A stretch of DNA of 64,000 nucleotides from Faecalispora anaeroviscerum (GTDB lineage Bacteria; Bacillota; Clostridia; Oscillospirales; Acutalibacteraceae): positions 248,001 to 312,000 of the forward strand of contig NZ_CANOOQ010000001.1 in NCBI RefSeq assembly GCF_947568225.1. The letters run 5' to 3'. The position numbers and the translations under genes are program-made. Shown here piece by piece: positions 34,146-42,581 of this stretch. How positions within the stretch are numbered: the first letter of the stretch is position 1; each line of letters starts with the position of its first letter. The notes beneath the pieces were generated by a model. It was not told the origin of the DNA. It saw only the letters and a program-made list of their open reading frames with translations, and did no database searches.

Positions 34146-35279
34146 TTGTTTATTGAAGCAATTCAGACTTTGGTTCAGAGTTCCGGCTTTGCGGCCCTTA
34201 CCTGGCAAAGCGTTGTCATGATTGTGCTGGCGTTAGTATTAATTTATTTCGCGATCGTTAGAAAATTTGAGCCGTTGCTCCTTCTGCCCATTGCATTCGG
34301 GATGCTGCTCATCAATCTGCCCATTACCGGACTGATGGACACCCCGGTAGATGGACATGCTGGCGGATTGCTCTACTACTTATATCAAGGTGTGAAGCTT
34401 GGAATCTACCCGTCATTAATCTTTTTAGGGATTGGCACGATGACGGATTTCGGCCCGTTGATCGCCCGGCCAAGCAGCCTGTTTTTGGGCGCGGGTGCAC
34501 AGTTCGGCATTGTGATCGCTTTTGTTGTGGCGATTGCTCTGGGCTTTACTCCGCAGGAAGCAGCATCGATTGGAATTATTGGTGGTGCTGACGGCCCCAC
34601 GGCCATTTATCTCACCTCGAAGCTTGCGCCAGATCTTCTGCCGTCCATCGCGATTGCGGCGTATTCGTATATGGCGCTGATCCCGCTGATTCAGCCCCCG
34701 ATTATGCGTGCGCTGACGACAAAAAAAGAGCGCGAGATCAAAATGACCCAGCTGCGCAATGTTTCGAAGCTGGAGAAGGTATGCTTCCCCATTATGGTAA
34801 CGATCCTTTGCATTTTGCTGCTGCCCTCTGTTGCACCGCTGATCGGTATGCTGATGCTGGGCAATCTGTTTAAAGAATCCGGCGTTACAGAGCGTCTTTC
34901 GAATACCGCCCAGAACGGGCTGATCAATGTCGTTACGATTTTCCTCGGGGTAACGGTTGGGGCCACCGCAACGGCGGAACAGTTCCTCAGTCCTTCTACT
35001 TTGAAAATCATTTTTCTTGGACTGATGGCTTTCTGCTTCAGCACCATCGGCGGCCTTTTGCTCGGCAAGCTGATGTGCTTTTTGTCAGGTGGAAAAATCA
35101 ATCCGCTCATTGGTTCTGCCGGCGTTTCGGCAGTTCCCATGGCCGCCAGAGTCTCTCAGGTGGAGGGGCAGAAGGCGAACCCCGGCAACTATTTGCTCAT
35201 GCACGCCATGGGCCCGAATGTAGCCGGAGTCATCGGTTCGGCCGTTGCGGCAGGCATCCTGCTTTCACTGTTTCAATAA
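34146..35279 (+). CDS. Sodium ion-translocating decarboxylase beta subunit
   Basis: 377 residues with about ten membrane helices, of the OadB/MmdB/GcdB family. Conserved signatures include the re-entrant stretch IGIIGGADGPTAIYLTSKLA (about 140-159, with Asp in GGADGPT) and SAGVSAVPMAARVSQ (about 321-335). It couples decarboxylation of carboxybiotin to Na+ export. The start is TTG with GGGGGAAGGA upstream. No alpha (carboxyltransferase) or biotin carrier gene follows, so the partner must be elsewhere. Confidence 0.92.
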   Translation: MFIEAIQTLVQSSGFAALTWQSVVMIVLALVLIYFAIVRKFEPLLLLPIAFGMLLINLPITGLMDTPVDGHAGGLLYYLYQGVKLGIYPSLIFLGIGTMTDFGPLIARPSSLFLGAGAQFGIVIAFVVAIALGFTPQEAASIGIIGGADGPTAIYLTSKLAPDLLPSIAIAAYSYMALIPLIQPPIMRALTTKKEREIKMTQLRNVSKLEKVCFPIMVTILCILLLPSVAPLIGMLMLGNLFKESGVTERLSNTAQNGLINVVTIFLGVTVGATATAEQFLSPSTLKIIFLGLMAFCFSTIGGLLLGKLMCFLSGGKINPLIGSAGVSAVPMAARVSQVEGQKANPGNYLLMHAMGPNVAGVIGSAVAAGILLSLFQ

Positions 35280-35314
35280 GAGTTTAAGATACGATTTTTG
35301 CTCATTTTCCATGC

Positions 35315-35360
35315 AGAAGGAGAGAAAGAACAACTGGGTTCTTTCTCTCCTTCTATTTTT
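35315..35360 (+). terminator. Terminator of the decarboxylase operon
   Basis: AGAAGGAGAGAAAGAAC pairs with its complement around a short loop and is followed by ATTTTT. Confidence 0.85.
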
Positions 35361-35507
35361 AGAATTCAATTTTTTTAGAAAAAGCTATAGAAAAAGATCA
35401 ATAAAAAAGAGCGTTGCTTTTTTATCGATCCTTTACTTTTTATGAAAAATGTTATACTATTTAAGAGTAAATATGGTTGTTTTCATCAATGTTCTTTGAA
35501 GAATACA

Positions 35508-35541
35508 AAGCGTCCCCGCTGGATTCCCGGCTGGAGACGCC
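35508..35541 (-). terminator. Terminator after the cyclophilin gene
   Basis: On the minus strand GCGTC-CC-GC pairs with GC-GG-GACGC and is followed by TTTG. It begins about 20 bp after the stop codon. Confidence 0.55.
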
Positions 35542-35562
35542 CATTAACAAATAAAAGGAAAA

Positions 35563-36081
35563 TCAGAGCGGAAGAATCTCGGGCTCTTCGTACTCCACGC
35601 CAAAGGTTTCAGCGGTTACCTTTTTCATAACCTGATCTTCTCTCGGGCGGTCTTTAGCATCGCGAGCCGCCCAAACAATGCGGTCTACTTCCTCCAACCC
35701 TTCAATGACCTTGCCAAAAGCGGTATAGTTTCCATCCAGGTACGGAGCATCGCCAGCCATGAGGAAAAACTGGGAACCGACGCTGTCAGGATGAGAGGCA
35801 CGGGCCATGGAAATCACGCCCTTGGTGTGCTTTAAATCATTCTGAAAGCCATTCTTGGCAAATTCTCCGCGAATATGGTAACCGGGGTCGCCCATGCCGG
35901 TGCCCTCCGGGTCGCCGCCCTGAATCATAAATCCGGGAATCACGCGGTGAAAGATAGTACCGTCATAAAACCCCTTCTTTACCAAAGACAGAAAATTGCG
36001 CACGGTATTCGGTGCAACCTCAGGGTACAGTTCTACTTTAATAACGCCCTCGGCGGTTTCGATCGTTACAACAGGATTCAT
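35563..36081 (-). CDS. Cyclophilin-type peptidyl-prolyl isomerase
   Basis: 172 residues, a single cytoplasmic cyclophilin domain. FHRVIPGFMIQGGDPEGTG (about 44-62) holds the catalytic Arg/Phe and QGGDP, and GSQFFLMAGDAPYLDGNYTA-type sequence (about 102-121) forms the pocket, with FGKVIEGLE following. It catalyses cis-trans isomerisation of X-Pro bonds. GGAGG lies eight bases before the ATG. It is a single-gene unit. Confidence 0.95.
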   Translation of the reverse strand: MNPVVTIETAEGVIKVELYPEVAPNTVRNFLSLVKKGFYDGTIFHRVIPGFMIQGGDPEGTGMGDPGYHIRGEFAKNGFQNDLKHTKGVISMARASHPDSVGSQFFLMAGDAPYLDGNYTAFGKVIEGLEEVDRIVWAARDAKDRPREDQVMKKVTAETFGVEYEEPEILPL

Positions 36082-36310
36082 TTAAAATTCCTCCATTATT
36101 TTAATGCTTATGGTCGTGAATCACTTGAAATGTGACTTTACGTGAAGGTGGCGATTTTTTCTACCGCCAAAGGCGGGGAAAGAGATCATAACCTTTTCCT
36201 ATATTATAAACTGAAAAATCGATTTCAGCAAGGCAATACAGGTTTTTACAACAAAATTGGTTCTATTTCCCGGCGGACGGGTCTGCCGGACAGCAAAAAG
36301 GAGAAACAGC
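36082..36310. other. Intergenic region with a dispersed palindrome
   Basis: Between the divergent cyclophilin and xth genes. At 36160-36190 lies CTACCGCCAAAGGCGGGG followed by AAAGAG, a copy of the recurring CCGCC/GGCGG element. Otherwise I see nothing distinct. Confidence 0.5.
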
Positions 36311-37069
36311 ATGAAATTGGTGTCTTGGAATGTTAACGGAATTCGGGCCTGCCTGAATAAGGGCTTTCTCGATTTCTTCCGGGAGGCGGACGCAGATATT
36401 TTCTGCCTGCAGGAAACAAAAATGCAGGAGGGGCAGGTGGAGCTGGATTTGCCAGGTTACCGGCAATACTGGAATTCCGCTGAAAAAAAGGGGTATTCCG
36501 GAACGGCGGTGTTCACCCGAAAAGAGCCGCTTTCCGTTTGTTATGATATTCGGAATCCGGAGCATACCGGGGAAGGCCGGGCCGTTACGCTGGAGTTTGA
36601 GTCGTTCTACCTTGTGAATGTGTACACCCCCAACTCCCAGCGCGAGCTTGTGCGTTTGTCTTATCGGATGGAATGGGAAAATGCGTTCCGTGAGTACGTA
36701 ACGGCGCTGGACGAGAAAAAGCCGGTCATCATCTGCGGCGATCTGAATGTGGCGCATCAGGAGATTGACCTGAAGAACGCCAAGAGCAACATGGGCAATG
36801 CAGGCTTTTCTTACGAGGAGCGCGGCAAGCTGACCGAGCTTCTGGCCAGCGGATTTCTGGACAGCTTCCGTGAGCTATACCCGGATCAAACCGGCGCCTA
36901 CACGTGGTGGTCTTATATGTTCAAGGCACGCCAGAACAACGCGGGCTGGCGCATTGATTATTTTTTGATTTCCGAACGGCTGCGCGAAAAGCTGAGCGAC
37001 AGCCTGATTTATTCAGAGGTGCAGGGCAGCGATCACTGTCCGGTAGGACTAATACTAGCCTGTGACTAA
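36311..37069 (+). CDS. xth: Exodeoxyribonuclease III / AP endonuclease
   Basis: 252 residues of the ExoIII/APE1 family. Metal and catalytic motifs are LVSWNVNGIRA (Asn7), CLQETKM (Glu), YSGTAVFTR, GDLNVAH (Asp/Asn), WRIDYF and the terminal GSDHCPV (Asp-His). It cuts abasic sites and trims 3' ends in base-excision repair. ATG 36311 has AAAGGAG eight bases upstream; the in-frame 36257 start has no site. Confidence 0.95.
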   Translation: MKLVSWNVNGIRACLNKGFLDFFREADADIFCLQETKMQEGQVELDLPGYRQYWNSAEKKGYSGTAVFTRKEPLSVCYDIRNPEHTGEGRAVTLEFESFYLVNVYTPNSQRELVRLSYRMEWENAFREYVTALDEKKPVIICGDLNVAHQEIDLKNAKSNMGNAGFSYEERGKLTELLASGFLDSFRELYPDQTGAYTWWSYMFKARQNNAGWRIDYFLISERLREKLSDSLIYSEVQGSDHCPVGLILACD

Positions 37070-37071
37070 AA

Positions 37072-37138
37072 AGTGAAAGAATGGGTGTCTCTTTCGCTAG
37101 AGGCGAGGGCAAGACACCAAGCATGATTCACTGTTTTT
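37072..37138 (+). terminator. Possible terminator after xth
   Basis: AGTGAA pairs with TTCACT and an inner GGTGTCT pairs with AGACACC, followed by GTTTTTAT. It is a long imperfect hairpin directly after the stop codon. Confidence 0.45.
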
Positions 37139-37185
37139 ATGAAGGGTCTGTATGATTTTATCTGATGAAAAGGGGGATGTAAGTC

Positions 37186-39120
37186 ATGCGCAGCACAGAA
37201 TATCACCTGTCAAACCATGAACTGAAATATCTAAGGCTATTGGCGGATAACTATCCGACCATTCAGGCGGTCTGCACGGAAATTATCAACCTTCAGGCCA
37301 TTTTAAATCTGCCCAAGGGTACAGAGCATTTTATGAGCGATTTGCACGGTGAGTACGATGCCTTTTACCACATTGTGAATAACTGCTCCGGCGTTATCCG
37401 CGAAAAGGTAGATCTGGTATTTGGGAAGACGCTGTCCGATCAGGAACGCTCCGAAATCTGCACCCTGATTTATTACCCGGAGCAAAAGCTTCGCTACATT
37501 AAGCAGTCGGAATCTAATCTGGACGCTTGGTACCAGAAAACGCTGCATCAGCTCATCAGCGTCTGCCGCGTTACGGCGTCTAAATATACGCGGTCGAAGG
37601 TCAGAAAGGCCTTGCCTCCCGAGTTCAGCTACATCATCGACGAGCTTCTGCATGCGCAGTCTGGCGAAGACAGCAACCAGCAGGTGTACCACGCAAAGAT
37701 CATCGATACGATCATCGGCATCAACAATGCGGATGAGTTTATAACGGCGCTCTGCTCGCTGATCAAGCGCCTTGCGGTGGATCACCTGCATATTGTGGGC
37801 GATATTTTCGACCGTGGCCCCGGCGCGGACCGTATTATGGATCTTTTGATGAAGCATCACGCAGTGGATGTGGAGTGGGGCAACCACGACATTCTGTGGA
37901 TGGGCGCGGCCTCCGGCAGTGAGGCGTGCGCTGCAGCGGTAGTGCGCAACACCGTTGCCGGCGGGAATCTTGCCACACTGGAGAGCGGCTACGGGATCAG
38001 TATGCGCGAGCTTGCCATGTTTGCGAAAGAGCAGTACCCGGAATGCGAGGATTTAAACCATGCCATCCGCAAGGCGATTTCGATTATCTTGTTTAAGCTC
38101 GAGGGCCAGCTGATCCGCCGTCACCCAGAATTCCAAATGGAGCACCGGATGCTGCTGCATCAGATTAATTATGAAAAGGGAACCATTGAAATTGAAGGGA
38201 AGACCTACACGCTCAATACAACGGTGTTCCCGACTGTTAGCCGCGAAACTCCTTACGAGCTGACGGAAGAAGAGAAGAGCATTCTGCATGGGCTGATGGA
38301 GGATTTCAAGGAAAGTGAACGACTGCACCGCCATATGCGATTTTTGTACGCAAAGGGCAGCATGTATCAATGCTTTAACCAGAACCTGCTGTTCCATGGA
38401 TGCATCCCTATGACGGCTGACGGTAAACTGACCAGTGTGAATGTGGGCGGGCGAACGGTGAAGGGCAAAGAACTGATGGATCTTTCGGACAAAATTGTGC
38501 GCAGGGCCTATTTTGCTCCCCCCACTGCGGCAGATAAGCCGTTCTGCCTGGATTATATGTGGTATTTGTGGAGCGGCAAGGATTCCCCACTGTTCGGGCG
38601 TGAGAAGATGACGACGTTTGAGCGCATGTTTATCGATGACAAAAGCTCTTGGGTGGAGAGTAAGAATCCGTATTATAAATGGTACAATCAAGAGGAAGTC
38701 TGCGAAATGCTGCTGAGGGAATTCGGCCTGAACACGCCGTTCTGCCATATCATCAACGGCCATGTGCCGGTGCGCGCGGGCGATGGGGAAAGCCCAATCA
38801 AAGCGGGCGGAAAGCTGATTGTAATCGACGGCGGCTTCTGTGAGGCATACCACCATGCCACGGGGATTGCCGGATACACCCTGATCTACAATTCGCATGG
38901 AATGCGCATTAAGTCGCACCAGCCGTTCGGCGGGGTGCGCAGCGCGCTGGAGGAGAACAAGGACATTCAGTCCCGCTCTGATGTTTTTGAAACTCATTTT
39001 GCCCGTATGATGGTTATGGATACCGATAACGGAAACGATATCAGCAACCAGATTTACGATCTGACCATGCTGCTCAACGCGTACCGTCAGGGCCTGCTTT
39101 CGCCTAAGGTGACGAAATAA
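37186..39120 (+). CDS. fbp: Fructose-1,6-bisphosphatase, class III
   Basis: 644 residues, the usual length of Firmicute class III FBPases. The metallophosphatase motifs are SDLHGEYDAF (about 50-59), GDIFDRGPGAD (about 205-215) and WGNHDILWMG (about 228-237), with NGHVPVRAG and IDGGFCEAYH near 525-555. It dephosphorylates fructose 1,6-bisphosphate in gluconeogenesis, fitting growth on lactate. AGGGGG precedes the ATG. It is alone in its transcription unit. Confidence 0.96.
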   Translation: MRSTEYHLSNHELKYLRLLADNYPTIQAVCTEIINLQAILNLPKGTEHFMSDLHGEYDAFYHIVNNCSGVIREKVDLVFGKTLSDQERSEICTLIYYPEQKLRYIKQSESNLDAWYQKTLHQLISVCRVTASKYTRSKVRKALPPEFSYIIDELLHAQSGEDSNQQVYHAKIIDTIIGINNADEFITALCSLIKRLAVDHLHIVGDIFDRGPGADRIMDLLMKHHAVDVEWGNHDILWMGAASGSEACAAAVVRNTVAGGNLATLESGYGISMRELAMFAKEQYPECEDLNHAIRKAISIILFKLEGQLIRRHPEFQMEHRMLLHQINYEKGTIEIEGKTYTLNTTVFPTVSRETPYELTEEEKSILHGLMEDFKESERLHRHMRFLYAKGSMYQCFNQNLLFHGCIPMTADGKLTSVNVGGRTVKGKELMDLSDKIVRRAYFAPPTAADKPFCLDYMWYLWSGKDSPLFGREKMTTFERMFIDDKSSWVESKNPYYKWYNQEEVCEMLLREFGLNTPFCHIINGHVPVRAGDGESPIKAGGKLIVIDGGFCEAYHHATGIAGYTLIYNSHGMRIKSHQPFGGVRSALEENKDIQSRSDVFETHFARMMVMDTDNGNDISNQIYDLTMLLNAYRQGLLSPKVTK

Positions 39121-39276
39121 TTTCTGCAGGGGTCTTGTAATTTATGGTTGACCCCGGTATTCTTATAGGAACAAATAAGCATGTTCCCGCTTTCGATGGG
39201 GAGTATGCAAAAGGCTGTCTATCAATAAAAAGGCAGTCAGCAACAGTTTGGAAAACAGGATAAGGGAGGCGTTTTG

Positions 39277-40887
39277 ATGTATTTAACGTTCTTTGGCGCA
39301 GATAAGGAAGTAACCGGAAGCTGCCATTGTGTAGATACCAATGGAGTCCGTTTTTTGGTGGATTGTGGACTGCAGCAGGGACAGGACGAAAAGGATAACG
39401 CTGTTCTTCCGTTTTTGCCCATTTCGGTGGATTTTGTGGTCTGCACTCACGCGCATATCGACCACAGCGGGCGGCTTCCGCTTTTGGTAAAGCAAGGTTT
39501 CCACGGCAAGATTTATGCGACCGGCAAAACGTGTGAGCTGCTTTCCATCATGCTGCGTGACAGTGCGCATATTCAGGAAATGGATGCGACCAATGAGAAT
39601 CGCAAGGGGCGCCGCGCCGGCCATGAACTGGTGGAGCCACTTTATTCCATTGATGATGCTGAAAAATGCCTGACCCTTTTGGAGCCGCATGAGTACGGTG
39701 AGATTTTCGAACCTGCACCCGGTATCCGGCTTCGTTTTTCTGATGCCGGCCATCTGCTTGGGTCCGCGTTTACAGAGGCTTGGCTGACCGAAGGGGACGT
39801 AACAAAAAAGGTGGTTTTTTCCGGGGACATCGGCAACAAAAATCAGCCGTTGATTCGCAATCCCCAGTATCTATTGGAAGCAGACTATGCTGTGATGGAG
39901 TCTACCTATGGTTTAAAGCAGCACGAGCACGTTGACGATTACACCCCACAGCTCGCGGAGCTGATCGACAAAACGCTGGCAAACGGCGGCAACGTGGTGA
40001 TCCCGGCCTTTGCTGTGGGCCGTACGCAGGAGGTTTTGTATTTTATCCGCGAGATCAAGGAGCGCCATCTGGTCAAAAGCTTTCCGGATTTCCCGGTGTA
40101 TGTGGACAGCCCCCTCGCGGCAGAGGCCACGCGTATTTTCAGCGGTGACTTAACCGGCTACGCCGACGAAGAAACACTCAAGATTCTGCGCTCCGGTTTT
40201 AAGCCGATTTCGTTTTCCAACCTGAATATCAGCCAGAGCGTGGAAGATTCCCGTGCTTTAAACATTGACACGACTCCGAAGGTGATTATTTCGTCCAGCG
40301 GCATGTGTGAAGCGGGGCGGATTCGGCACCATTTAAAGCATAATCTCTGGCGGCCGGAATGCGCGGTGCTGTTTGTCGGCTACCAGGCAAACGGTACGCT
40401 GGGTCGTTTGCTGGTAGACGGTATTAAAGAGGTCAAGCTGTTCGGCGAAGAGATTACTGTTCAGGCTCAGATTCATAATTTTCGTGCGCTCAGCGGCCAC
40501 GCCGACCACGACGGTCTTCTCGAATGGCTGAAAGCATTTGAGCCAAAGCCGCAGCGTGTGTTTGTCGTACACGGGGAGCGTGAAACCTGCCTGGCTTTTT
40601 CCGAAGAACTGAATGATATGGGCTATTCTATTTATGTACCAAATTTTGAGGCCAGGTACGATCTGCTCGCAGACAAAGAACTGGACTTCGGTGTGGATGT
40701 CTCTCTGGAGCGCAGTGAGCAGCCGCAGAAGGCCAAGGCTCGCAAGCTTGCTTCTGCATTTCAGCGACTGCTGGCCGCGGAACGCCAGCTGCACCAGACC
40801 ATTTTGCGCAACGAGGGCGGCGCTAACAAAGACCTTGCCCGCTTTGCCGACCAGATTCTCTCTCTTGCAAAGAAATGGGAGCGCTGA
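39277..40887 (+). CDS. Beta-CASP metallo-beta-lactamase RNase (CPSF/YsiH-like)
   Basis: 536 residues. The metallo-beta-lactamase core has THAHIDHSG (about 52-60), DAGHLLGSAF and FSGDIGN. The beta-CASP insert follows (about 200-400), with ESTYG, VGRTQEVLYFI and ISSSGMCEAGRIRHHL. The C-terminal ALSGHADHDGLLEWL and FVVHGE complete the zinc site. Proteins of this type are exo/endo-ribonucleases related to CPSF-73. A coiled, charged tail of about 60 residues is extra. GGGAGG is eight bases before ATG 39277; TTG 39274 is adjacent. Confidence 0.92.
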   Translation: MYLTFFGADKEVTGSCHCVDTNGVRFLVDCGLQQGQDEKDNAVLPFLPISVDFVVCTHAHIDHSGRLPLLVKQGFHGKIYATGKTCELLSIMLRDSAHIQEMDATNENRKGRRAGHELVEPLYSIDDAEKCLTLLEPHEYGEIFEPAPGIRLRFSDAGHLLGSAFTEAWLTEGDVTKKVVFSGDIGNKNQPLIRNPQYLLEADYAVMESTYGLKQHEHVDDYTPQLAELIDKTLANGGNVVIPAFAVGRTQEVLYFIREIKERHLVKSFPDFPVYVDSPLAAEATRIFSGDLTGYADEETLKILRSGFKPISFSNLNISQSVEDSRALNIDTTPKVIISSSGMCEAGRIRHHLKHNLWRPECAVLFVGYQANGTLGRLLVDGIKEVKLFGEEITVQAQIHNFRALSGHADHDGLLEWLKAFEPKPQRVFVVHGERETCLAFSEELNDMGYSIYVPNFEARYDLLADKELDFGVDVSLERSEQPQKAKARKLASAFQRLLAAERQLHQTILRNEGGANKDLARFADQILSLAKKWER

Positions 40888-40964
40888 GCTGCTTTCATAG
40901 AAAAAGCTTCATGTAAAATTATGTCTGGCTTTGCCAGTGCCGGTTAGAAACTTCATATACAGAA

Positions 40965-41014
40965 AAACCTCCTTTTGCCTGGACTTACCAGCCCAAGTGA
41001 AAGGAGGTCTTTTA
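40965..41014 (+). terminator. Terminator after the beta-CASP gene
   Basis: ACCTCCTTT pairs with AAAGGAGGT (with flanking A and T runs) around a 25-nt loop. Confidence 0.7.
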
Positions 41015-41055
41015 TAAAAGCCAAACAAATGCTCTTGTATTGCTATTACTTCCGA

Positions 41056-41084
41056 TTGACATAGTAACTTTATTTTGTTATAGT
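41056..41084 (+). promoter_or_regulatory. Strong promoter of the LysE-type exporter
   Basis: TTGACA, 17 bp, TATAGT. Predicted start near 41091, about 185 nt before the gene. Confidence 0.75.
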
Positions 41085-41090
41085 TATTCG

Positions 41091-41249
41091 ATGAAAGAAA
41101 GCATAATGAGGGTGCAGTTAAGCGGATTGTTTCAAAATATGTTTTTGTTGGATCGAAGCCTTCGTGGAGCACTGATCCAGAGGATAAGATTTATTCGGCA
41201 GTGTAAGCCTTTCTTTAAAAGCCGAGGGGTATATATCCCTCGGCTTTTT
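41091..41249 (+). promoter_or_regulatory. Structured leader ending in a terminator before the LysE-type gene
   Basis: About 160 nt run from the predicted start to a hairpin AAAAGCCGAGGG with CCCTCGGCTTTT plus T5 (41217-41249), which lies 28 bp before the gene. A stop-free frame from an ATG at the predicted start site runs through the hairpin and stops next to the gene's ribosome site. I recognise no aptamer. The layout suggests attenuation. Confidence 0.6.
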
Positions 41250-41277
41250 CGATCTATTTAGTCAGGAGTATGTTAAA

Positions 41278-41859
41278 ATGTTTTCGATATCGGGGTTTTT
41301 ATCTTATTGCTTTATCAATGCGTTTACTCCCGGGCCGGGTAATCTTCTTGCACTGAACACAATGGTTCGGTATGGATTCCGAAAAAGCCGGTTCTTGCTG
41401 GCCGGTATTTTTTTAGGCTATTATGCGGTACAGACAGCCTGTGCATTTATGGTCTATTCTTTGGGATCGCACTTTGAGTCTGTCCTAAGTTATATGAGAT
41501 ATATCGGCGCGGCCTATATTGTCTGGCTGGCTTTTCATATATTAACCAGCAAGCCAGCTAGCGATTACACGCAAAAAGCCCCCAATCTGTTATCGGGCTT
41601 TCTCCTCCAGCTAATTAATGTGAAAATATATATGTTTGGCATAACTGCCTTGATTAAGTATGTCACTCCTTTCAGCAGCAGTCTTGCTGTTGTACTCGCT
41701 ACTTCATTCCTGATTGCGACAATGGGGACCTGCGCTACAACAGTTTGGGCCTTTTTCGGCACAATGATTCAAGGCATATATGATCGATATTACTTACCGG
41801 TGAACATTATCATGGCTCTTGTTCTGCTGTACAACGCTTTTACCATGATCATTCACTAA
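41278..41859 (+). CDS. LysE/RhtB-family amino-acid exporter
   Basis: 193 residues with six membrane helices. The N-terminal FTPGPGNLLALNTMVRYG (about 16-33) is the conserved (T/S)PGPN-type motif of LysE/RhtB translocators, though here the last residue differs (TPGPGN). It exports an amino acid or a related small molecule. AGGAG lies ten bases before the ATG. The terminator-containing leader suggests induction by its substrate. Confidence 0.88.
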   Translation: MFSISGFLSYCFINAFTPGPGNLLALNTMVRYGFRKSRFLLAGIFLGYYAVQTACAFMVYSLGSHFESVLSYMRYIGAAYIVWLAFHILTSKPASDYTQKAPNLLSGFLLQLINVKIYMFGITALIKYVTPFSSSLAVVLATSFLIATMGTCATTVWAFFGTMIQGIYDRYYLPVNIIMALVLLYNAFTMIIH

Positions 41860-41942
41860 GAGAAAACACAGAAATGCGCCTGGAAGCAGCTGATGATAGC
41901 CACACCCAAGCGCGTTTTTTTCTATTTTCATAAAAACGGGAA

Positions 41943-42359
41943 TTACCCTTTGTTATTTTCTTTCAGCAAATCCCGAATTTCCGTCAGCAGCGCTTCTTCC
42001 TTGCTTAGCACCGGAGCCTCCGGCTCGGCAGGTTCTTCATCCTTCTTTTGACGCAGCTTGTTCATTAGCTTGATCATCAGGAAGATGACAAAGGCGGTGA
42101 CTATAAAATCCAGTACGTTCTGCAGAAACGCGCCGTAAGCGATAACAATATCGGCTCCGCCAAAGGCGTTGGGAACGCCAACGGCCAGCTTGCTCAGGTC
42201 AATCCTTCCAGTAATCGCCGAAAGCACAGGGGTAACGATGTTTGTCACCAAAGAGGTAGTGATTTTTCCGAATGCACCGCCGATGATCACACCGACGGCA
42301 AGATCGATCACGTTGCCGCGCATTGCGAATTCTTTAAATTCCTGGATGAACTTTTTCAC
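41943..42359 (-). CDS. mscL: Large-conductance mechanosensitive channel MscL
   Basis: 138 residues. The amphipathic N-terminus KKFIQEFKEFAMRGNVIDLAV leads into TM1 (GVIIGGAFGKITTSLV, about 18-38). A periplasmic loop, TM2 (about 70-95) and a charged cytoplasmic helix follow. It opens on membrane tension to release solutes. GTG 42359 has AGGAGG seven bases upstream and gives the standard MscL N-terminus; ATG 42383, with GGAG upstream, would add eight residues. Confidence 0.93.
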   Translation of the reverse strand: MKKFIQEFKEFAMRGNVIDLAVGVIIGGAFGKITTSLVTNIVTPVLSAITGRIDLSKLAVGVPNAFGGADIVIAYGAFLQNVLDFIVTAFVIFLMIKLMNKLRQKKDEEPAEPEAPVLSKEEALLTEIRDLLKENNKG

Positions 42360-42490
42360 GTTTTGTTCCTCCTGTTTTCCCATAACTACACTCCAAAAAT
42401 AGGTTTACTTCTTTTCCATAAAAACGGTAAAAGAGAGCTGATTTCTCCCCCTCGAAAGGATAGAGGCTTGTTTTTTTGAATTACAGATTA

Positions 42491-42519
42491 ATAATCGTTA
42501 TCATATCAGAATTTGTCAA
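42491..42519 (-). promoter_or_regulatory. Promoter of mscL
   Basis: TTGACA, 17 bp, GATTAT on the minus strand. It overlaps the edge of the preceding operon's terminator. Confidence 0.55.
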
Positions 42520-42571
42520 AAAAATCAACTTTGTGCCGGTAGGGAAACCGGGACACAAAGTTGATTTTTTT
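42518..42571 (-). terminator. Terminator of the double-activase operon
   Basis: ATCAACTTTGTG pairs perfectly with CACAAAGTTGAT, with A/T runs on both flanks and an inner CCGGT/ACCGG stem. It starts 11 bp after the stop codon. Confidence 0.88.
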
Positions 42572-42581
42572 GGATGATTTA

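Noticed and set aside
35442..35500. Flavodoxin-like start (VILFKSKYG)
   Set aside because: It lasts only about ten residues, has no ribosome site, and the frame turns into unrelated sequence across a terminator.
41040..41261. 73-codon frame before the LysE-type gene as a normal gene
   Set aside because: The start lies upstream of the -35 box and the composition is not gene-like. Only the part after the predicted transcript start is kept, as a leader frame.
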